A stretch of DNA of 64,000 bases from Erythroxylum novogranatense (taxonomy: Eukaryota; Streptophyta; Magnoliopsida; Malpighiales; Erythroxylaceae). This document shows, in pieces, positions 23,501 through 34,180 of this stretch. Every line of letters starts with the position of its first letter. The stretch's first letter is position 1. The notes under the pieces are model-generated. The model did no database searches, was not told the DNA's origin, and saw only the letters and a list, made by a program, of their open reading frames with translations. A program made the translations under genes and the position numbers. The DNA lies in NCBI GenBank assembly GCA_029891385.1, contig CM057228.1, forward strand, positions 52,043,783-52,107,782, written 5' to 3'.

Positions 23501-24085
23501 ATTTACTTTGTGGCTTGTAATTAAAGAAAGGCTCACTATGTTAGATAGAACAAGAGGCACCAATAATTTGAATTATATGTCATGTTTTTCATACCAAGAA
23601 ACCAATTCACATTTTTTTGTTCAATTACCCTTATTCAAGTAGAGCTTGGAGGGATTCTATTAGCCTTTATAACCTAGATCAACAAATCAAAGGCTTGTTG
23701 GAATAATCTAGTGGCTATGTTCACTTTCAAGGGGTCATAAAGATGTGAGGTTATTATATAGCTTAGTTCTCGGTAGCACAATTTATGGTGCTTGGAGGGA
23801 AAGGAACAAAAAGTTCAACTCAACAAAACATGTAAGTGAATACAATATTAGACGTATCATGCAGATGATTAAAGCTAGAGGACAAAGCTTGTCACTTTCT
23901 TCACTTTTGAAATTAATTTGGTCCATCTAATGGGTTCTACTGAGTTGCCATAGTTCTAGCTGCCTTCATGAGTTTCAATAGTCTTGAACTGTACTTAGAT
24001 GCTTTATTTTGTACATTTCATGTAACTTTGGTTAGTTATTAATGCAATTTATTTACTTTCCAAAAAAGATAAAAAGGAAAAAATA
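23500..24085 (+). mobile_element. LINE 3' end remnant
   Basis: The + strand reads KERLTMLDRTRG and, further on, ETNSHFFVQLPLFK, the zinc-binding segment after the LINE RT. A stop follows, and then in another frame (23745-23930) VLGSTIYGAWRERNKKF, the usual C-terminal W-x-E-R-N signature. The copy ends in an A-rich segment near 24064-24085. It is a 5'-truncated, decayed L1-type insertion. Confidence 0.75.
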
Positions 24086-26310
24086 AAGTGCAATATTTAA
24101 AACCTTAATTATTTGTTTTCATTTTTTTACGATTTTGAGTATTAATGTGGGTCATCTTACGTGTTTTGCTATATTATTATTGATTTAACTAAAACAATCA
24201 TAAAAATATCTGAATATCAGAAGTAATTAACCAAAAAAATAATCATAGAAAGATCCATCTACATTCCCCTCAATATGCACCGCATGTCTCAATTGACTTG
24301 TAAATCAAATATGCAAAGGTTGTAGAATAAAGAACGAAAATAACTAGCAATATTTAATCAACTGAGCTAACAAATAAATTTCCGTTTCCACACTGTAGTC
24401 TCAGCTGCTTCGAAAGTAACGTCTTTCCTGTTAATGTTGTTCATAGTCTAACTTTTTGGGAAGTATTTAAAAAGTTAGAAGTATTTAGGCGACACTGCCA
24501 ATAAATATAATGTTTGCTACAAAGTTATTTAAAATTCGGAAACGACTTTTCGTAGTAGTCAGTATCAATATTGCATGAATGATATTCGACCGAGTCCATA
24601 ATCTAGTGTATTAATTTAGTACTAGTAGTTAGACCGATGAAAATTGACTTCCTACATAAATTTTCAATTATTAAAAACACTTGAATCAGATCCTTGACCT
24701 TAATTCCAATGATTTCCAACGTTAATTAATCGCATGCATTGTCTTCTTGTTGTGTTGATCATTATCAGTATAGTTTCCATCGATTAAATTCTAATTTGAC
24801 GTACAAGCCACGGATGACTTTCTTAATTTGGTTCTTTTTCTTGACTCCAGCTATAGGTTCTCTGTGAACAAGATTCCTATTATAATACCTTGTAAAATCC
24901 AAGATTCAAGATTCAAGTATTTAAACACATGAATTTCCAACGTTGATTAATCCCGGGCATATAGTTTTCTTGTTGTATTGATGATCAGTATCAATATAGT
25001 TTCCATCGATCCAATTCTAATTTGACGTACAAGCCATTCTCAGATTACTTTCTTAATTTGATTCTTTTTCTTGACTCAAGCTTTTGTGAACAAGATTCCT
25101 AATATAATAGCTTGTAAAATCCCTAAGAATAACAACTCTCATTGGAACTACATTTATTTGTCCCTTTCAAAGACCTTTCTTAGCTCTTTCTAATCTGAAG
25201 GGGTTTTGTTTTTCTGGTTGATAATTTCCTCGAAATTACAGTTCCCATGAAATTAATCATGACGCATGTTCCAAGATTTGGGTTGCTATGAGATGTCATA
25301 ACTGAAGACCGCACATGAAAGAGTTTTTCTCCAAGCACAATAAGTTTTCTTTGCTTATGCTCACTATATATATACATTGGCTTTTGATAACTATTGACGC
25401 ATCAAACCTCTCCTTCTAGCTACCAAGGTGCAAGAATCGTGCAAGTACAACTTTTACTAGTGCAATAAGCAAATGCTAAATTGTGGCGAAGACAAGTAAT
25501 TCCCCATGCACTAAATTTTAAATCTTGATGTGTATGGTCCAGATAAAATGTTTGAATATTTCCATTTGTTTTAATTATTTTAACGTTCAACTTTTTATCG
25601 ATTACTTTCAAATATCAACAAAATCTTTTCTTCTCATTAAATAAGTCTAGGCCAATCCAAATGAATTTGGGTGACATTATATTGTTACTGCAAAATGAAA
25701 GTCAACGAGTTTAGCAGCATGGGTATGGATACAATTAATTCAATCCATTGTTTCGGGTTCCCCTTTAATATCAAATATTCTAGCCTGCATGTTTTGTTTA
25801 TAATTTTGGTATACTTCTCAGTGTGTTCACTACCTTCCAAAACTTCTGAATGACAATTTAGAGAACTTTTGGTAAGTATATTAATTTTCATTGCGTGATA
25901 ACTTTTACGAGATTCGCTCTAATATGACAAATCTCCTTTCTTTATAGGAAATTTCTTGCTCATTGCCCGGTAGTCAGCGAGGCATCTTAATCATTTTACA
26001 AATTGTTCTAATAAATCTACTTTTTAAATTAATCTAAAAGCAGGCCGTTAGTTGTATTATAGAAGATTCAGAAAGAAATTCTATAATTTTATTTCATATT
26101 GTGAAAATTATTTCTAATGCATAATTGTTGTTCCTAGCTCAATGAACCATATATAAAGATCTCCTTAATTTAACTGAACCTCAAGTTATATCATAATTTG
26201 TATAATTACGTTCCATGGAATATCAGAAAAAAGGTTCATGGAGAAGAAGTGGAATGTGTCAATTCGAAACAGAATGGTACGGTCATTTTGTTTTCTTAAA
26301 CAAAATATCA
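24086..26310. other. Intergenic DNA upstream of MIR172
   Basis: No gene or clear transposon is seen apart from the tandem duplication at 24711-25122. Short open frames on both strands (for example 25180-25891, 26186-26497) lack recognisable features. Confidence 0.5.
24711..25122 (+). repeat. Diverged tandem duplication, about 190 bp twice
   Basis: Copy 1 is 24711-24900 and copy 2 is 24931-25122. They share TTCCAACGTT-ATTAATC, AGTTTCCATCGAT, TCTAATTTGACGTACAAGCCA and GAACAAGATTCCTA in the same order, with many substitutions and small indels. The pair lies about 1.4-1.8 kb upstream of the MIR172 TATA box. Confidence 0.85.
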
Positions 26311-26318
26311 TATATTCC

Positions 26319-26326
26319 CCACGTGG
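26319..26326 (+). promoter_or_regulatory. G-box CCACGTGG
   Basis: The perfect palindrome CCACGTGG contains the CACGTG core bound by plant bZIP and bHLH factors. It lies about 155 bp upstream of the TATA box of the MIR172 unit. A binding role is inferred. Confidence 0.6.
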
Positions 26327-26480
26327 GCAAGAAAGGGAGAACCACGACAACGTCAATTTCCCTCGTATAATTCGTAAGCTAAAATCATAGGCAGAAGCTA
26401 ATAATAAAGAAAGCACCCAAGAAAGCAAAGGCAAAACCACGAAAGTAGGGTGAGAGAGATTGGCATCAAGTGACGTTGTG

Positions 26481-26488
26481 TATATAAA
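26481..26488 (+). promoter_or_regulatory. TATA box of the MIR172 transcription unit
   Basis: TATATAAA is preceded by a TGACGT motif (26471) and followed about 30 bp later by a pyrimidine-rich start region (CTCCTCACCTCACCTACTCTC). Transcription would start near 26510-26525, about 750 bp before the hairpin. Confidence 0.65.
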
Positions 26489-26535
26489 GCAGCTCAAGCA
26501 AAAGCCCTCCTCACCTCACCTACTCTCCTCGACAG

Positions 26536-26589
26536 ATGGTCCTTTTTACGCTCAAGCTCTCTCTCTATTTCTCAGGTTTCCTTTCCTAG
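26536..26589 (+). CDS. 17-codon first ORF of pri-MIR172 (candidate miPEP)
   Basis: This is the first ATG after the predicted start site. It reads MVLFTLKLSLYFSGFLS then TAG, a small hydrophobic peptide. Short peptides from the first ORF of plant primary microRNAs are reported to raise their own transcription, including in the miR172 family. Nothing in the sequence alone shows translation here, and the upstream start site is itself predicted. Confidence 0.3.
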   Translation: MVLFTLKLSLYFSGFLS

Positions 26590-27257
26590 TTTACACTGAT
26601 CAGTGGCTAGATCTTTTACTCCAATTCATCTTCTTCTAATCTGAAGCACCTCCCATATCTTTCTTAATCGGTTTCGTCCCCTCACGTATGGTATTCTATT
26701 ACCGTCTGTCTTTCTTTTGTTTATTTGATATTTCTCTTTATCAGTCACTATGTCTCTTCCCCTGGTTGATGGTAACCCCAATAACATGAATCACCAGAAC
26801 AAAAGAGTAGTTGGCCTTGTTGGTTTTGTGTGTCTGTGCTTCTTTCTTCATCCAAACTGCGCTTTAAAATATCAGTCTTTTCCTTTTCAGGGAACAGTTT
26901 TACCTTGTGAGGGTTCCTTTCAGACCATCAAATCCGATACTTAAAATGCTTCAAATGCCACGTATGCCTATATAAGCAGTTAAGTATACTTCTATTCTAC
27001 GGTAGAAGTTACCTTCCCAGTTCTACCAACGCATGTGCGTACTGTTGGAGTGTCGGGTCTATTGAATCACTTGACCAAGTGTCAGCAGGTTCTTAACATT
27101 TGGGGTTCAAACAAAAAACCGATTGATCCAATCCAACTTTCTTTCTCCTTTCCTCGTTTTCCCCAAACGCATATCTATATCTCACAGTCTTTATATTTAT
27201 AAATATATATATACGGACTTGTACCTGTTGATCCTTTCTGATCTCTGGTTGATCAAC

Positions 27258-27413
27258 AGTCATCGTTTGCAGATCCAGCATCATCAAGATTCATGTGCAG
27301 ATGCACAACATCTCCGCTTGCTGGTAGTATGTACTAAATATCAGCCTTTGTGGCTCTTTAAATGTTTTCTGAGCATGTGAATCTTGATGATGCTGCATCG
27401 GCGATGGATGACT
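27258..27413 (+). ncRNA. MIR172: MIR172 precursor hairpin
   Basis: The 5' arm 27258-27293 and 3' arm 27378-27413 are each 36 nt and pair without offset. There are 7 base pairs at the base, a short mismatched zone, and then 18 uninterrupted pairs across the microRNA/star duplex. A loop of 84 nt (27294-27377) separates them. The mature sequence is on the 3' arm, as in known MIR172 genes. miR172 guides cleavage and translational repression of AP2-type transcription factor mRNAs, promoting the adult phase, flowering and floral organ identity. The duplex has one C-C mismatch at 27275/27396, giving the imperfect pairing expected of a DCL1 substrate. Confidence 0.93.
27378..27398 (+). ncRNA. MIR172: Mature miR172
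   Basis: Bases 27379-27398 read GAATCTTGATGATGCTGCAT, the invariant miR172 body, preceded by T at 27378. The 5' base differs between family members (A, G or T), so this would be the T-starting form. The star strand should lie at 27275-27295, given a two-base 3' overhang. Confidence 0.93.
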
Positions 27414-27459
27414 ATCCCTGAAATAGACGGATCTAAGATTTTCTGCCGCTAAAAGCAAG

Positions 27460-27640
27460 GTAAAGCTGCTTCAATTGTTGCTTCTTTTTGCTCTCATTTG
27501 TATCTATAAATTTTGTGGGTAATTGTTGATAGGCAAGGTATAATGACTTCTGCGCAGTACAGAATATATAGTACAAAGTCCAGTTGTAACTCTTTTTGAT
27601 ATCAGAGTTTTGTGTTCCTCCCTTTTATTTATCTTTGCAG
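27460..27640 (+). other. Putative intron downstream of the MIR172 hairpin
   Basis: The donor CAAG|GTAAAG at 27460 and the acceptor TATCTTTGCAG ending at 27640 enclose 181 bp of T-rich DNA. An intron 3' to the hairpin would be compatible with many MIR genes. Evidence is motif only. Confidence 0.4.
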
Positions 27641-27720
27641 GAAATAGATGAAAGATACTACTTCCAAGGACGGGCAAAAAATACAAGAACATTGGATTAG
27701 GATAAAACTTAAAAAGTGAG

Positions 27721-28295
27721 AGTTACTGAGTTATTTTCAATTTTGTTGAATCTTACATTGACTTCACTGTGTTTCGCGAGTGTTACCATCTTACAATATA
27801 GTATATATCCAATTATTATGGGGTTTCAAACAAAAGAGAAACCAATACGTTCACGAAAATTAGGGCTTTTTTTTCCTAGTTATAAAGAAATTTAGGAATA
27901 ATTAGAACTTTTGAGTGTGCCTGTGTGCGTGTTAGTGTATGGCATTATTCCTTGTGTTAGTCTGTCCAATATTAAAGCATCTAATTGAACTTGGAGTTTG
28001 AAAGTTATGATCATGGTGGCTAGTTGAGCTAGAACATATACTTTTGATTCCTGTGAGTTTGTTTCTCGTACTCTTCACCTCGGCACCATGTCTCCTAACA
28101 CATACCCAACAGAAAAAAGTTGATAGCTAAGTACTTTCATTTGATCGCCAAAATGAGTCGAATATAAGATGTAGCAAATGCAGAAGCAAACATAGTCCTC
28201 AATTCCTAGAAACGCCTTCAAATTTTTAGATGGCATTCCTAATTTCAGGTGTGCTATTGTCCATGTGGGAATAGGAACATTTGCAAGATTTGTTT
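27721..28295. other. Intergenic DNA downstream of MIR172
   Basis: No gene, RNA or repeat is recognised between the MIR172 unit and the Copia-like LTR that starts near 28296. Confidence 0.5.
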
Positions 28296-28893
28296 TGTTG
28301 AGAAATCAAGACGGGATTTAATCTCAACCACAGCAGAATAATTATGAAATTTTTCGTATTTTAATTTTCCAAAAATCAAGATTATTTTAATTTTATTAAA
28401 TAATTAACGCATAAATCTTAATAAAATATGAATATTAATTCACACCTTATTTCAAAGCTTGATCATATTCTTATTGCATCTCTCAAATCATTTTGAAATC
28501 AATCTATCTAAATCTTTGTAGTGCACAAGTGATCGACCTTTCATGATATTAATGAACATAAACTTTCTATATATAGAAATAGAATATAAAAATATTGAAA
28601 GAACTTTGTAACTTTTAGAAAAAATAGTTAAGTAAAAAGTGCTTTAATTGAAATTAAAATTTATTTTAATTAAACCTTAATTAGAATTATAAATAGTTCT
28701 AATTAAATACCAATTATGCCCAAATAAAACCTAATATCTCATATTGATCCTTATTTATTAAATATCTTATATTTAATCATAAAATTTCTCAAACTTTACA
28801 ATCAAATCTAATTTAATTGAAATATTTTTACTCTCTTCAACTTACTTCTTATTAAAGACTCGTTAGGTTTCCAAATATGTTGGTATATAAATT

Positions 28894-28925
28894 CTAATTC
28901 TAATTCTAATTCATAATTAGAATTA
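28894..28925 (+). repeat. Short AATTCT tandem repeat
   Basis: Several copies of TAATTC or AATTCT follow one another and run into an inverted copy (AATTAGAATTAG), forming a small foldback. Confidence 0.7.
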
Positions 28926-29248
28926 GATAAATTAAAACTCCTTTTAATTTATCTTTAATTCTCGATTAAACAATTTATAATCATAGATTAAGATTGAAAT
29001 CTAGTAATATATTACGATTATTCAAATATTTAAGAATGTCAAAGTAATTTTGATTAACCTTTCGATTCATGATTTTTCATATGATTCAATCCTTTCATTA
29101 TATAATGTTCCAGTTAAAACATACAACATGAAATTAATATCTACTCTACTTTGAGTCCAATCATTTTAGTTCTTCAACATTAGTTATTGATTCAATTAAT
29201 GACATTTGTAAACTATTTACAAAAGGTCATTCTATCTTGGCCAAGGAT

Positions 29249-29525
29249 TTTTTGAATCAATACTAATCGAATACAACATAATATTTTTCCTAATTACTTT
29301 ACGGTGATGAATCATGTCTTGATAACTTAAATACCTCCATATGGTTCGTGCTACATCCAATGAATACAAATTAAATGACCTTGGTCGAAGATTTTTAAAT
29401 CAATACTAATAAAAAACAACATAATATTTTCATAATTACTTTAGGGTGATGAATCATATCTTGATAACTTAAATACCTCCATATAGTTCATGATGTATCC
29501 AATGAATCTTGATTTAATGACCCAT
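29249..29525 (+). repeat. Tandem duplication of about 140 bp in Copia-like LTR
   Basis: Two diverged copies share ATCAATACTAAT, ACAACATAATATTTT, GGTGATGAATCAT and CTTGATAACTTAAATACCTC in the same order, at about 29255-29385 and 29395-29525. Confidence 0.85.
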
Positions 29526-29679
29526 GATTAAATATGTCATAAGTAATATCAAAATATAGAAATCTCCATATAATATAACCTTAGAGACCTCAAGTCAAAT
29601 AATCACTTATATAATCATTAAAATGAGATTTTTTATAGACATACAAATAATGTTTCAAATCAATTTCTGATATCGTATT

Positions 29680-29684
29680 AGTTT
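29680..29684. repeat. TSD AGTTT, left copy
   Basis: Identical to 40954-40958. Confidence 0.9.
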
Positions 29685-32600
29685 TGTAACATCCCACCCC
29701 CTACTGGAAGGGTAAAATAGAAAATTTGTCATAGGATGAGATTGATAGGGAATAATTAGTACTGTTCATGCATAATAGGATTGCTACACAGTATCAATTG
29801 TGCATATGGAATTACTGTACATGCATTCATGATAATTCTCGGTAATTGGGCCTAATGCAATTTTATTGGGAGTAACATGGTTATAGGGTTTGAAAAATTA
29901 TTTTGACTGATCCAGAGTGTGTTTTATATTTTAAGAAATTTTTAGGAATTTTTCTGAAATTTTTCGAAGAAAATTCCCGGACCGGATAAATTGTCAAGTG
30001 GCGAACCGGTTGATTTTTGATATCGAAAATTTTTATCCAATGGCACTATAATATTGGATACATTATTTTGGGATTGTAATTAGGGTCATTGGAATTGAAT
30101 GGGTCAAATTAAGAAAATCCTATTGCATATTTTATTTCTTCCTTATTTTATTGTTTTTTTTTAGAAAAATGCCATGTGTCCCACAAATTTATGGCATTTG
30201 TCTTGTTCCTAGCTAATAAGTCGGCAACTTCATTGTTAAAAGAGTGAAAAGGATGAGTTTGTTGCTTAAGGCTCCTCATCATCCGAAACTTACTCTTCCT
30301 TCTTCTCCATTTGATATTCTTTAATTTTCCTAGTGTTTAGCTCTCCCTTTCACTTTGTTCTTTAAAAAAAAAAGGCCAAGCATACACTCCTTTCTCTTTT
30401 GGCATGATGGTGATCGTATGGCTAAAGTGAAGTGGAGGGTTGGTGAGGTAGTTAGAAGAAGTGAAGGAGAATTGAAGGGTTAAAAGCTTAATTAGGTAAG
30501 ATTTTATTCTATGTTTGTTACATGTAGAATTGTGACATATTGTGCTTTATATATGATTGTGGATGCATAAAGGTCATGAAACATATGGGTTAAATTCTTG
30601 GGTATGTTTGTATAAAACTTACCAAGGTTAAGATGATTAGTGTATAAAATGTGGTTTTGAAGTGATTTTAGTAAGGTTAGAAGATTAGTACTTAAAAAAA
30701 AATTGATTGAATATGGATGCTAAAATTTTGAGGGTTTATGTTGAAGTGAAGTGTTTGATGAGAGATTGGTTGAATAGGAAGGTAAATTGAGTGCTAAATT
30801 GAAGTAGAATGGACATGGGAATGAAAAGAATTGAATTGAATAACAAAGCTGGAAAATTTGGTTTTGACCTACTATACTGTTGTGAGCATAACTCATTGTG
30901 TGGTTATGCAAATGAGTCAAGGTTTATGCCCAATGAAACTTTGGTTTGTTGGCTACATTTTTGTGTGAAATAGGTGTTGTCAAATTGTAACTCCAAGAGG
31001 TTGAAATTTGGCTTGGAAAGTTACTGTTTTGACTTAGGTGAACAGTATCCGGATTAATAGCCTGATTGTTTTGATGATTTTTCTGAATTAATTGAGAAGG
31101 AATTAGTGAAAATGGTCTTCATGAGAGTTGAAGCCTACATTGTTAGCTTTCCATTGCCACTGATCTTGTAATTTTTCGATCTGTATATTGGGAGTTATAC
31201 ATTGTGAAATGTTGACTGATTTTCTGTCATATGTGGAAACCTAGCCTAATTGTCGATTTTGTGAGCTTTCTAATTGGAAGCAATTTTAGCAATTTTTGTG
31301 ACTGGAATTGGCTTTGGTGATCTCTGAAAAGTTGTAGAGGAAGAAATTATCTTGAAAATTTTATATTGAATGTAATTTTTGGATGTCAGATTTGGGAGTA
31401 ATGAATTTGTAAAAACTGAACCTACATTAGGTTTCTCACTGCTGCCCTGACCAGTACATTGTTTGGCATATTTGAAATTGTTAGAAGTTGAATTGGAATT
31501 TGGGTTCTCATGAAAATTGAAGTTTGAGATCTTATCTTTTCAGGGATATAAAGTAGTGATTTGTTTGACATTTGTGCTAGGAGATATACTGGTTGGAAAT
31601 TTACTGCTCAGATTGGGACAGTTTAGTAGACAGATGCTTCAGTGAATTATTTGACCTAGTTAGTAAATGAATTGGGATTTTGGTTATTCATAAAAGTTTT
31701 AGATAACATTGTGATCTTAATGAGCGTATTTATTGTGTAATTTTTGAATAAAGAGAATGAAAGTTACTGAATTTACAAGATACTGTACTGTGTTGAGTGA
31801 CTTTGAGTGAGCAGTAGCTTTCATGGGGTCTTTGACACCCTTAGGGGTGGAATTACTTTGAATTGTCTAAACAAAACTTGTAGAGCTTGTCATGATCTTT
31901 CCAATGAGATGTGGTTTATATTTTTCTGAATTGTGTGCAAAGAGTTATGGGTGTTGGAAATTTGGTTGGAAATCAGGAAAAAATGAAAGGAAATAAGGGT
32001 TATATATTAATATGAATTTTGGTTTCTTTCGTGAATAACTTTTCCGTCCGACGTCCGATTGACCTGATTCTTGAGGCATCGGATTCAGTGAATATTTAAT
32101 TTCATTTTCTGAGAGATTGAGGATTTTGGACGGGAAATTGACGTGGGTCCGAGTAATGGACCGCTAATCACTGTTTTATTTAATTGGAATGATTATTTAA
32201 TTGGAGACCTATTAAGGTCCAAATTGAGCGCCGTTAGCGTCATTGGTTTTCTAATTTTTAAATAGATTTTTCTAATAGAAAAAAGGGGGATTAGGGCCGG
32301 GAATTCATGAACATGCATTCTACACCTACATGTGTATCATTAACGAATTCGGATTGAAATTTTAGTGATCGTTTTGCTCTCTGATTCTTATAGAGGCCCA
32401 ATTGGAGTGTCGTTCAACCGACGTGGCAGAGACTTCCCGACAATAGCTCGGAAGTAATAGGTGAGTAACCTAGGTGGTTACCTCAATCTATGTGTTCTTG
32501 TAACTTGAGCGCCTACGGGATTCTTGTGCTTAGGAATTATGGACTGTGAACTAGGAATTATGGACTGTGCAATGTGATTACTTATGCGATATGGACTGTT

Positions 32601-33481
32601 AATTGAGTGATTGACTGCGAAATATTAACTGTTAATTAATTGTAGATCATCGATCATTGTGAATTATATCTTTATTACGTGATCGTTCAAATGGGCATGT
32701 GCATCCATGCGCGATGCATAAAGCGATAAAGAATAATTGTGAACCGAGTCACCATCGATCATCGACATCTGCGAGCTTTGAGCTCGAAGGAGTCCTACTC
32801 CTAGGCGCCAAGCATCTCTTGGTCGATCTTGAAAAAGAGCTTGAGCTCGAAGGAGTTCTACCTCCCGGATGCTAAGCGTCTCTCATTTCTTTGTTATCGC
32901 GCTTCGGTCACAACACTTGTAATAAGCGGAAAGAGTCACATGTGCATTGCATCTTGTACTAAATGCCGAAATGATTGTATGAGTCTTGATTGATTGGTAT
33001 AATCTTTTGATCATAAATTGTTATATGATGCATGAATTGGGAGAACCATCGATGATGGTTTCTCATTGAGTTATAAACTCATCCAAAATTGCAATCTATT
33101 TTCAGGACTAGAAGAGTACCCCATTTGACACGGGAGTATATGTCGGTGCAAGTTGAGATAGAGGTCGAGATCGGTTAGGTTATGCGCTTTGTGTTTCCTA
33201 AGTTTGTAGTCCTGAGTGTTGTGGCGATTTGTAGTTGTACTTTATGGTTCTTGTAAAATATTATTAAATGATTGTATCTCTTGTAAAAGATTTACTATTT
33301 TCTTGTTTGTTCGCGTAATTGTGAAATAGTGACGCTTCCTTTTAACATGGAATGAGCGGTATTTCAAAAAAGTATACCAAGTTTTACCGACCAACTGATG
33401 TAGTATGCCACCCTCGTGGGGCACGGACTCGGATATCACCAACGATATCGAGTTGGGTCACTTTCGGGAGTGGGTGTTACA
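29685..33481 (+). repeat. 5' LTR of the LARD-type element
   Basis: It starts TGTAACATCCCACCCC and ends GTGTTACA. A donor AGGTAAG at 30496 and an acceptor TTTTCAGGAC at 33105 bracket a possible 2.6 kb intron. Five degenerate modules spaced about 185 bp lie at 31110-31950. Confidence 0.92.
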
Positions 33482-33487
33482 TTTAGG

Positions 33488-33499
33488 TGGTATCGAGCC
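33488..33499 (+). other. Primer-binding site, initiator Met tRNA
   Basis: TGGTATCGAGCC starts seven bases after the 5' LTR. It matches the usual plant initiator tRNA-Met site TGGTATCAGAGC with one base missing. Confidence 0.75.
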
Positions 33500-34143
33500 A
33501 GTGATACGTAATATATATCGGGCACGATTTGAAACATAGGTGCATGCATTTGAGTCGTGTCTTTGCAGACCGTGGCAACTGATCCCTAGTTTGAGTCGTA
33601 CGGGTAGAAATCCTACGTGTGCATACATGTCAAGTGACTAAGTGAGAGAAATGTGAGACTGTGTTAGAGGGTGAACCCCTGAAAGTGTATAAACAATTAG
33701 GAAAGGAAAAAGGAAAAATGGATAAAGAGATTAATATTGTACTGTGGTTAGAATGACTGTGTTGGCCTAGACGGATTAAGGAAAGAATTGATATCAATGA
33801 ATTCCCGGATTAAAATGATAATATTGTAGTGATAGAAAAATGAATATGTCTAGAACTGGGAGAGGTCCACTAGAGATATGGGAAGCATACTGGTTATAGT
33901 AGGCCTAAGTGAGATTAAAAGTCCGGGATGATTAGGTAATTACAGCTCTGACTGTATATGTCATGAAATGGGAAATATTGGACCGGAGTAAAGTGTAGAT
34001 GGTCCGATCAGACATATATTGATTCACTACATTTGTGTTAGATATCAGTAGATATTATAGGCAAATGATGATAGCGAGATTGTACTAAGAACAAGGTTAT
34101 ACTGTAACGGACTACTTTGGACTGAAAGAACTGAAAGAGCAAG

Positions 34144-34180
34144 GTGCCTAGTGCCTAGTGCCTAGTGCCTAGTGCCTAGT
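34144..34180 (+). repeat. 7-base tandem repeat GTGCCTA, five copies
   Basis: A perfect short tandem array inside the interior of the LARD-type element. Confidence 0.9.

Larger units (their letters stand above)
26515..27720 (+). ncRNA. MIR172: Probable primary transcript of MIR172
   Basis: The extent is inferred. The left edge comes from the TATA box at 26481. The right edge is arbitrary, chosen to include a possible downstream exon after the 27460-27640 intron. Plant MIR172 loci are RNA polymerase II units with capped, often spliced transcripts. Within it lie a 17-codon first ORF (26536-26589), a 64-codon ORF (26750-26944) with a hydrophobic stretch, the hairpin, and one plausible intron. 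I see no coding gene that would make this an intronic microRNA. Confidence 0.55.

Noticed and set aside
26750..26944. 64-codon ORF with a hydrophobic stretch as a secreted or membrane protein gene
   Set aside because: It sits inside the predicted MIR172 primary transcript, the hydrophobic stretch is not N-terminal, and no family is recognised. Kept only as part of the primary transcript.
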